The position numbers and the translations under genes are program-made. This document shows, one piece after another, positions 1 through 5,088 of a stretch of 5,793 bases of DNA. The notes under the pieces are model-generated. The model did no database searches and was not told the DNA's origin. It saw nothing but the letters and a program-made list of their open reading frames with translations. The DNA comes from Hyphomicrobiales bacterium (lineage in GTDB: Bacteria > Pseudomonadota > Alphaproteobacteria > Rhizobiales > Aestuariivirgaceae): the NCBI GenBank assembly GCA_026996935.1, contig JALWJW010000109.1, positions 1-5,793 on the forward strand, read 5' to 3'. Within the stretch, counting starts at the first letter, position 1. Each line of letters starts with the position of its first letter.

Positions 1-736
1 TGTTTTGGCGGGCGGTGGCCCACTAAAGACCCCGTTTGGCACATTTTATGCCCCCAATATTACGATGGATAAAGAGCAGGGGATCGGCAATTGGACATTG
101 GCCAATTTTTCCGCTGCTTTGACCCATGGGATAAACCCTAAGGGGGAAAATTATTACCCGGTTTTCATTTATCCTCATTACACACTACTTTCAAATCAAG
201 ACATTGCCGACTTATGGGCCGCCTTTAAAACGGTTCCTCCAGTTAAGACCAAGGTGCCGGATCATGATTTGAAATTCCCATTTCAATATCGGATATTATT
301 GACCGCCTGGAAGAAACTGTTTTTTAAAGACGAGCGCTTTCAGCCAGATCCTTCGATGTCAAAACAATGGAATCGCGGAGCATTACTGGTTAAAGGCCCA
401 ACCCATTGTTCAGCTTGCCATACGCCGCAAAATTTATTAGGTGGCAAAGATTATGGCCATGAACTCAATGGCAATAAAAACGGACCTGACGGTGAGAAAA
501 TCCCACCGATTACAGCTACGGCTTTGAAAAAAAATAAATGGACGAAAAAAGATTTGGTCTTTGCTTTGCGCACGGGAACCAAACCCGATGGAGATGCTTT
601 TGGCGGCTCTATGGGGGAAGTGGTGGCAGATGGCACCAGCTACCTTAGTGATGAAGACTTAAATGCAATTGCAGAATATATAATGTCTGTAGAACACAAG
701 AATGGAAAATCATTTGTCAAATCTAAAAAACAATAA
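1..736 (+). CDS. Diheme cytochrome c, C-terminal part (5' end outside window)
   Basis: This is the C-terminal 244 residues of a periplasmic c-type cytochrome that passes electrons from a dehydrogenase to the respiratory chain. The frame is open from base 2 to the stop at 734-736. A TTG at base 5 could be read as a start, but it encodes a leucine inside a conserved LAGGGPLKTPFGTFYAPNIT block, so the gene is truncated by the window edge and the first heme site lies upstream. The block GIGNWTLANFSAALTHGI and the YPVFIYPHYT segment are typical of the ADH/gluconate dehydrogenase cytochrome subunit family. The heme site CSACH is at bases 407-421. It is followed by HTPQNLLG and, later, GGSMGEVV, whose Met is the likely second axial ligand. 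The YPVFIYPHY segment lacks the Met that some relatives carry there (YPAMPY), so the ligand of heme 1 is unclear. It overlaps the next cytochrome gene by 35 bases, which suggests one operon. The substrate is unknown because the catalytic subunit is not visible. Confidence 0.88.
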   Translation, partial: VLAGGGPLKTPFGTFYAPNITMDKEQGIGNWTLANFSAALTHGINPKGENYYPVFIYPHYTLLSNQDIADLWAAFKTVPPVKTKVPDHDLKFPFQYRILLTAWKKLFFKDERFQPDPSMSKQWNRGALLVKGPTHCSACHTPQNLLGGKDYGHELNGNKNGPDGEKIPPITATALKKNKWTKKDLVFALRTGTKPDGDAFGGSMGEVVADGTSYLSDEDLNAIAEYIMSVEHKNGKSFVKSKKQ

Positions 737-1208
737 ACGTAGTTTAAAGATCATTGCGGCAATATTTTTATTTGCTGGAACGATTGCTTTGGTGCTTTAC
801 TTTGTTTACGGCAAACAGAAAAAAATCAGCCTTGCCCCTAACGATCAGGCCACTGTTATGCTTGGCAAAACTGTTTACGATAATAGTTGTGCTTCATGTC
901 ATGGTGCAAAGCTTGAGGGGCAGGCTAATTGGCAAACCCGTAATGAAGAAGGCAAATTACCAGCCCCGCCACATGATAATACCGGCCACACATGGCACCA
1001 TGCTGATAAAATGTTGTTTGACTTAACCAAGTTTGGTGTGAAAGCTTTTGCGGGGGAAGATTATAAAACCGATATGCCTGCGTTTAAAGACACGCTGTCT
1101 GATAAGGAAATTATAGCGGTTTTATCTTACATAAAAAGCACTTGGCCACCGGAAGTCAAAGTCAGCCACGATGGTGTTAATAAAGAGTTTGATCGGAAAA
1201 ACCGCTAA
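702..1208 (+). CDS. Membrane-anchored monoheme cytochrome c
   Basis: A 168-residue class I cytochrome c. Residues 13-37 form one hydrophobic membrane segment after a Lys/Arg/Asn-rich start, with no obvious cleavage site, so it is probably an uncleaved anchor with the heme domain in the periplasm. The heme site is CASCH at residues 63-67. The likely axial Met is M125 in TDMPAF. Between them is a conserved-looking loop, LPAPPHDNTGHTWHHADK (residues 86-103), with four His residues. Such a loop occurs in small cytochromes c often found near periplasmic copper or dehydrogenase genes; that link is from memory and tentative. The ATG at 702 has no clear ribosome site. An in-frame TTG at 714 is preceded by GGAAA and is an alternative start losing four residues. 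The 35-base overlap with the diheme gene suggests translational coupling and a shared electron path. An inverted repeat follows the stop by about 30 bases. Confidence 0.87.
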   Translation: MENHLSNLKNNKRSLKIIAAIFLFAGTIALVLYFVYGKQKKISLAPNDQATVMLGKTVYDNSCASCHGAKLEGQANWQTRNEEGKLPAPPHDNTGHTWHHADKMLFDLTKFGVKAFAGEDYKTDMPAFKDTLSDKEIIAVLSYIKSTWPPEVKVSHDGVNKEFDRKNR

Positions 1209-1239
1209 CCTCTCTTGGAAGACGTGCCTTTAAGGGGAT

Positions 1240-1282
1240 GGTATTTCGCGCCTAACGTGGTGAGGGGTAGACGCGAAATACC
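1240..1282 (+). terminator. Long-looped hairpin after the cytochrome pair, possible terminator
   Basis: GGTATTTCGCG (1240-1250) is the exact reverse complement of CGCGAAATACC (1272-1282), giving an 11-bp perfect stem with a 21-base loop that can fold further (CCT at 1251-1253 with AGG at 1263-1265). It begins 31 bases after the cytochrome stop. A run of only four T follows at 1286-1289, so it is a weak intrinsic terminator. It may instead protect the 3' end of the mRNA or be an intergenic palindromic repeat. The stem itself is certain; its role is inferred. Confidence 0.45.
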
Positions 1283-1337
1283 GAGTTTTGCGACTGCCCA
1301 ATTCAGAAATACGCTGCAAACTTTACGTTGTCAATAT

Positions 1338-1361
1338 GAAGTTTGATATAGATCAAGCTTC
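1338..1361. promoter_or_regulatory. FNR/Anr/FixK-type binding site
   Basis: TTGAT-ATAG-ATCAA at 1343-1356 matches the established FNR-family consensus TTGAT-N4-ATCAA at every defined position. The palindrome extends outward: GAAG (1338-1341) pairs with CTTC (1358-1361), with one mismatch at 1342/1357. FNR, Anr, FnrN and FixK proteins bind such sites to switch genes with oxygen supply. The site lies about 130 bases after the cytochrome stop and about 280 bases before the creA start. That is far for direct class II activation of creA unless its leader is long. No well-spaced -10 element is obvious on either side, so the target is uncertain. Confidence 0.6.
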
Positions 1362-1629
1362 GTAAAAAAACAAATAAAACCAAGTACTTACATGTTCCAA
1401 CTTTACATCTTAATAGGTTTTGGCGTTGAATATTAACAATTTTTGGGGTCAGACAGATCACTTTTTATGAATCGCCAACAAGCTTTATGTCTTTTCTCTA
1501 ACGCTTGGCTGTATCGCAAAATTTGCCAACCTCTATTGAGGGGCGTGCTTTAATTTATTTGACTCTTGATTTTGAAAGGCGCATTGCCAAAGTACATAGA
1601 AACAAGAGCTTATATTAATAAATAATAAC

Positions 1630-1635
1630 AGGTGA
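1630..1635 (+). promoter_or_regulatory. Ribosome binding site of creA
   Basis: AGGTGA ends three bases before the ATG at 1639. It resembles the Shine-Dalgarno consensus AGGAGG with one change in the middle, and its AGG core sits six bases from the start. It supports this ATG, which also opens directly into a signal peptide. Confidence 0.6.
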
Positions 1636-1638
1636 CTT

Positions 1639-2148
1639 ATGAAACGCTTAGTCCTTGCTGGTGCAATTCTCATTGGATTTACAGGTTTTTCCTTTGCAGG
1701 CGCTGGTGATCCAGAATTAATTTTTGAAAAAAGTACCGTTTTTCGACTGTTGTCGCCAGATGCAAAACTAGCCACATTTGCCATTGATGATCCATTAGTG
1801 GAAGGCGTTGCCTGTCACTTCACTATACCGGAAATTGGCGGTTGGAAAGGCTGGGCAGGGTTTGCCGAAGAACGATCAGAAATTTCCCTGGCATGTCGAC
1901 AAATTGGCCCTGTAAAGTTTAAGGGAAAGTTTGAGCAGGGCGAAAAAATGTATAAAAAGCGCCGTTCTTTATTCTTTAAAAAAATGCAGATTGTTCGCGG
2001 TTGCGATACCAAACGTAATGTTCTGGTCTACCTGGTTTATTCAGACAAAGTGATCGAAGGCAGCCCTAAAAATTCAACCAGCACTGTGCCCATCATGCCA
2101 TGGGGCAAATCGCCAGCGCCGCGATGCGGGGATTTTTTAGAGAAGTAA
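1639..2148 (+). CDS. creA: CreA-family secreted protein of unknown function
   Basis: A 169-residue protein of the CreA family (PF05981), whose biochemical role is not established. Residues 1-20 form a signal peptide (KR, hydrophobic core, then FSFA-GAG), so the product should be periplasmic. Family landmarks, compared with E. coli CreA from memory, are TVFRLLSPDAK (33-43), DDPLVEGVACH (50-60), GGWKGWAGFAEERSEISLACRQIGP (67-91), KKRRSLFFKKMQIVR (106-120), D-KRN-LVYL-YSDKV-EGSPKNS and VPIMPW. Four cysteines are present: C59, C86, C122 and C163. The first two match family positions. C122, in RGCDTKRN, replaces an aromatic residue in E. coli, and C163 lies in a C-terminal extension after PIMPW, so a second disulfide is plausible. 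It is convergent with the polysaccharide polymerase gene across 29 bases and otherwise stands alone. It is not next to creBCD here. Confidence 0.9.
   Translation: MKRLVLAGAILIGFTGFSFAGAGDPELIFEKSTVFRLLSPDAKLATFAIDDPLVEGVACHFTIPEIGGWKGWAGFAEERSEISLACRQIGPVKFKGKFEQGEKMYKKRRSLFFKKMQIVRGCDTKRNVLVYLVYSDKVIEGSPKNSTSTVPIMPWGKSPAPRCGDFLEK
2119..2138 (+). terminator. Terminator-like hairpin inside the 3' end of creA
   Basis: CCGC (2119-2122), a GAT loop and GCGG (2126-2129) form a short all-GC stem, followed by GGA and six T (2133-2138). It lies within the last codons of creA, which stops at 2148, and no better terminator is seen in the 29-base gap to the convergent gene. The stem is only 4 bp and the T run starts three bases after it, so the call is weak. 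Confidence 0.28.
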
Positions 2149-2177
2149 TCAGCCTATCTCACGCCATCAATCCGGTG

Positions 2178-3440
2178 TTACCTTTGACCGTTTTGATATT
2201 TCACTGTTGCCGCATAAAGCCCCCACATTAAGCCGAGCAATAAATAAAAGTGCCGCCAGTGATCCGTATCAATTTGTACGCCTTGTAATATGGTGAAAAG
2301 CAAAGGCGCACCAATGGCAATGGAAAACCACTGCCAGGGGGTGCGTGTAAATATGGTTTTGGCCCCAATCATAAGGGTTGAGATAATGAGTAATAAATAA
2401 GAAAACCCACCAAGCCAGCCATAGGCGGCAAAGGCATTCAGGAATACATTGTGCGGGTCTTGCCCAAATAATTTAGCAAAAACATGTGGTCCAAAACCGT
2501 TTACTCGCTCCATCAGAAACGGGATTGAGCGCAATTGATTACCAAACCTCCCACGTTCTCCACCATCGTATGAATTGATCAGATTTGCCCGTTCAAGCAG
2601 TAATGAGCGGATGCTCTCAAATGACATGGCGATAGAAAACAGGACAACCAACACCGCTACCCCGATCAGACATAAAATGACAATACGACTGCGTAGTTTG
2701 TTTGATGGCGTAAGGAGGAACATTAAAACCACAAGCATCAAACCTGATAGAACCGAACTCACCCATGCACCGCGAGAAAAAGCAAAAAATATTCCGGCGA
2801 TGATAATAATCAGCGCCAAAGCTGATGTGAGTGGCCATTTTTGTCTGCCAAGCATAAGGTCCTGAATTAGAAAGATTGCAGGTGCAATGAGGAATGTGCT
2901 GAGAACATTAGGGTCTTTAAATGTCCCTTGCGCCCGGTCAAGCGGTGCCCATGCCCCACCCATGCCAGCAATATTAAAGTACCCGATCAGCCCCATAATT
3001 GAGCCTAAGACTGCGGCAATAATATAGCCGTTTTTGATGATCGCAATGCGCCGTTCCGTATCATCTGAAAGAACTGCCGCAAAGAAAATCGATGTCGTTG
3101 CCATATAAACCGAAACAATAAAAAACTGTTTGACCTTTTCCTCACCCGATACAGGCAGCATAGAAAACGCGCCGCCAATGTTATAAAGCATCAAAAACAA
3201 CAATAACGGCATAGTGGCACGGTGAAACCGCAACCCGGTTGGCAGCATAAAGAATAAGGTGATGAGAAACAAAATCTCATACGGGGCTGGCTCGATAATC
3301 ACAAACCAGCTTGAAGCAAGCATTAACCACAGAAAAAACCGCTGCACCAAATCCAAAGAAATGAAGCCTTTTTTGGTTTGCTGAGGCAAATCCTGCGCTG
3401 AGGTTTGATATGATTGATGAGTTGAATCAACAATACTCAA
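2178..3440 (-). CDS. O-antigen ligase / polysaccharide polymerase-like membrane protein (Wzy_C family)
   Basis: A 420-residue integral membrane protein with about ten or more hydrophobic segments, resembling the O-antigen ligase/polymerase family (Wzy_C, PF04932). These proteins join undecaprenyl-linked sugar units into a chain or transfer them to an acceptor on the periplasmic side. Motifs are RAQGTFKDPNV (169-179), FSRGAW (221-226), a periplasmic loop with SYDGGERGRFG (289-299), the His-containing DPHNVFLNAFAAYGWLG (328-344) and DTDHWRHFYLLLGLMWG near the end. I chose the TTG at 3440: it overlaps the upstream stop (TTGA) and has GGAG eight bases before it, which suggests coupled translation. 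A longer frame reaches another TTG at 3512, but its extra 24 residues lie over the conserved end of the upstream gene and look like read-through of the other frame. A role in exopolysaccharide synthesis is inferred from the two neighbours. Ligase and polymerase cannot be told apart by sequence alone. Confidence 0.85.
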   Translation of the reverse strand: MSIVDSTHQSYQTSAQDLPQQTKKGFISLDLVQRFFLWLMLASSWFVIIEPAPYEILFLITLFFMLPTGLRFHRATMPLLLFLMLYNIGGAFSMLPVSGEEKVKQFFIVSVYMATTSIFFAAVLSDDTERRIAIIKNGYIIAAVLGSIMGLIGYFNIAGMGGAWAPLDRAQGTFKDPNVLSTFLIAPAIFLIQDLMLGRQKWPLTSALALIIIIAGIFFAFSRGAWVSSVLSGLMLVVLMFLLTPSNKLRSRIVILCLIGVAVLVVLFSIAMSFESIRSLLLERANLINSYDGGERGRFGNQLRSIPFLMERVNGFGPHVFAKLFGQDPHNVFLNAFAAYGWLGGFSYLLLIISTLMIGAKTIFTRTPWQWFSIAIGAPLLFTILQGVQIDTDHWRHFYLLLGLMWGLYAATVKYQNGQR

Positions 3441-4948
3441 TATGCGTTCTCCGTTTCGACCAATGAAAATGGCGTTCTTGCCATAATGTATAGATCGAAT
3501 AATAGAGACCAATTCTCAATATAAAATAAATCATGCTCAACTCTTCGCTCAATTTTTTCTTTTGTGTCGGTTTCCCCGCGCCAACCGTTGATTTGAGCCC
3601 AGCCCGTGATGCCTGGTTTTACCCGATGGCGGGCAAAATACCCATCTACCACATCATAATAGAGATGGTTTTGGGCTTTTGCGTGGGTAGCATGGGGGCG
3701 AGGGCCTACCAGAGACAAGTCACCTTTAAGCACATTGAACACTTGTGGCAGCTCATCAAGGCTTGTTTTACGGATAAAGCGGCCAACTCTGGTAACACGA
3801 GGGTCGTCACGCGTGACAAGTTTTGAGGCTGTAGCATCACTTTGATCCACATACATTGAGCGGAATTTGTAAACCTCGATAAGTTCATTGTTAAAACCAT
3901 AGCGCTTTTGTTTAAATAAAACCGGCCCACGGCTATCCAATTTTACGGCAAGAGCAATGAGCCCCATAATTGGCAGCAACAAAACAACAGCGATTGAGGC
4001 GATTATTTTATCTTCAAGCACTTTTAAAATCGCATTCCACCCAGAAAGCGGTTTATCGAGTACATCCAACATTGGCACATTGCCAAGATAAGAATAAGCG
4101 CGCGATTTATAACGCAGTTTTTGACTGTAAGCACTTAACCGAATATCGACGGGCAATACCCACAGATTTTTCATCACCTGCAACAACCGGTTTTCGGCTA
4201 CCAAAGGCAGGGTAACAATCAACATATCGACGCGGGTTTGTCTGGCAAATTCAACCAGTTCATCCACGCTGCCCAATTTGGGTAGACCGCGAACCTGACT
4301 TGGAGAGCGATCATCGCCGCGATCATCAAAAATACCAATAATTGTAACATCATTTGCAGGTGTTGCTTCAAGTGAAGCCAGAATATCATCTGCCGGTTTT
4401 CCACCACCAACCAAGACCGCGCGTCGATCAAGTTGACCTGCCGTATTGAGGCGGTTAATGACCAGAGAAAAAAGAAACCGCTGCCACATAAGGCTCAAAA
4501 ACCCGCCAACAGCCCAGCTTCCAATCCACAACCGCGAATAGCTTTCACCAACTTTGCTAAAGAACAAAAAGCTTAAAACCACAGCAAACACACTCGCCCA
4601 GATCAGGGCTAATTTTGATGCGTGAGAAAACGGGCGTAAATAGGCATTCATATCGAACAAGCCATTGATTTGCATAAGCAATGGCAGTGATATGGAAATA
4701 AATACGAACACCGGTAAGAATAATAATATGGATTGGGCCGAAAAATCGGCAATATATGCGGCCCAAACACCTGCCCCTGATAAACCAATAAACATGATCT
4801 CAAAAAGTCGCGCTGATCCAGCGACAACCTCGCGCGAGATGAGAGATGTTGGTTTGGTAAAGGATTTTGCATCTTGGCTGTTGCGTGTAAGTTTTAACAA
4901 CGCTTCTGATGTAATAACTTTTGCCGCAACATCTGAGGAGTAACGCAT
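3437..4948 (-). CDS. Undecaprenyl-phosphate sugar phosphotransferase (WcaJ/WbaP type)
   Basis: A full-length, 503-residue polyprenyl-phosphate hexose-1-phosphate transferase. It starts polysaccharide synthesis by moving a sugar-1-phosphate, often glucose, from a UDP-sugar to undecaprenyl phosphate at the inner membrane. About four N-terminal membrane segments (roughly 46-66, 73-93, 111-130, 139-158) precede a Rossmann-like domain (CoA_binding_3) beginning VLVGGGKPADDIL (178-190). A hydrophobic helix (315-335) leads into the catalytic Bac_transf domain (PF02397), with KFRSM (361-365), RVGRFIRKTSLDELPQ (387-402, containing the catalytic Asp-Glu pair D398-E399), SLVGPRP (412-418), KPGITGWAQINGWRG (444-458) and ENWS-LFDLYI. 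The ATG at 4948 has AAAAGGA nine bases upstream, lying in a strong hairpin. The stop overlaps the start of the Wzy-like gene. Glucose is the best guess; galactose is possible. Confidence 0.92.
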   Translation of the reverse strand: MRYSSDVAAKVITSEALLKLTRNSQDAKSFTKPTSLISREVVAGSARLFEIMFIGLSGAGVWAAYIADFSAQSILLFLPVFVFISISLPLLMQINGLFDMNAYLRPFSHASKLALIWASVFAVVLSFLFFSKVGESYSRLWIGSWAVGGFLSLMWQRFLFSLVINRLNTAGQLDRRAVLVGGGKPADDILASLEATPANDVTIIGIFDDRGDDRSPSQVRGLPKLGSVDELVEFARQTRVDMLIVTLPLVAENRLLQVMKNLWVLPVDIRLSAYSQKLRYKSRAYSYLGNVPMLDVLDKPLSGWNAILKVLEDKIIASIAVVLLLPIMGLIALAVKLDSRGPVLFKQKRYGFNNELIEVYKFRSMYVDQSDATASKLVTRDDPRVTRVGRFIRKTSLDELPQVFNVLKGDLSLVGPRPHATHAKAQNHLYYDVVDGYFARHRVKPGITGWAQINGWRGETDTKEKIERRVEHDLFYIENWSLLFDLYIMARTPFSLVETENAY

Positions 4949-4957
4949 AATAATGGG

Positions 4958-4988
4958 TCCTTTTGAGACAAATTGTGTTTCAAAAGGA
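4958..4988 (-). promoter_or_regulatory. Inverted repeat in the leader masking the ribosome binding site
   Basis: On the + strand, TCCTTTTGAGACA (4958-4970) and TGTTTCAAAAGGA (4976-4988) are 13-base inverted arms with one mismatch (4967/4979) around a 5-base centre. In the leftward mRNA this folds as nine base pairs, one A-C mismatch, three pairs and a five-base loop. The 3' arm carries the Shine-Dalgarno sequence AAAAGGA and the 5' arm the complementary UCCUUUU. The ATG follows nine bases after the arm. The structure could block ribosome access, giving control by temperature, protein or ligand. It could equally be a DNA operator palindrome. Confidence 0.6.
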
Positions 4989-5018
4989 AATCACGCAATT
5001 TTTGAACCAAAATACAGG

Positions 5019-5048
5019 ATATTATGTGAAATTATTACTGGTGGTTAA
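5019..5048 (-). promoter_or_regulatory. Possible sigma-70-type promoter for the phosphotransferase gene
   Basis: On the minus strand, TTAACC (5048-5043) and TAATAT (5024-5019) lie 18 bases apart, matching four of six bases of TTGACA and a TATAAT-like -10. Transcription would begin near 5012 and give a leader of about 63 bases that includes the 4958-4988 hairpin. The -35 overlaps the T run of the upstream terminator candidate. This is a by-eye match in AT-rich DNA. Confidence 0.3.
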
Positions 5049-5076
5049 AAAAGTGTTAACGCACTGCCTGCGCGTT
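5047..5076 (-). terminator. Possible intrinsic terminator after the glycosyltransferase gene
   Basis: Read leftward, AACGCG (5076-5071) and TGCGTT (5063-5058) form a six-pair stem, including one G-U, with a seven-base loop. After five bases comes a run of six T (5052-5047). It starts about 12 bases past the glycosyltransferase stop. The delay before the T run makes it a moderate candidate. If real, the phosphotransferase gene needs its own promoter. Confidence 0.4.
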
Positions 5077-5088
5077 ATTCAAGCGTAA

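Larger units (their letters stand above)
1209..1638. other. 430-base intergenic region with regulatory signals
   Basis: No convincing gene is seen on either strand. The stretch contains an 11-bp hairpin near the cytochrome stop (1240-1282), a perfect FNR-type palindrome (1338-1361), a GGGGTCAGACAGATCAC motif near 1445-1461 of unknown meaning, and a short CCTC-TATT-GAGG hairpin at 1530-1541. AT-rich sequence precedes creA. Possible promoter elements there, such as TTGCCA at 1584-1589 and TATATT at 1611-1616, are badly spaced (21 bases), so I do not call a promoter. The gap is large enough to hold a small RNA, but nothing in the sequence proves one. Confidence 0.6.

Noticed and set aside
5..7. 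TTG at base 5 as the true start of the first cytochrome
   Set aside because: It lies inside a conserved family block, the first heme site would be missing and there would be no signal peptide, so the gene continues upstream of the window.
702..736. A frameshift splitting one larger triheme cytochrome into two genes
   Set aside because: The second frame begins with its own membrane anchor and the first ends in a natural lysine-rich tail, so two overlapping genes explain it better.
1392..1436. A 14-codon frame (MFQLYILIGFGVEY) downstream of the FNR box
   Set aside because: It has no ribosome binding site and is too short to separate from chance.
1533..1784. Minus-strand frame across the creA start
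   Set aside because: It covers the creA ribosome site and signal peptide on the opposite strand and has no recognisable family features.
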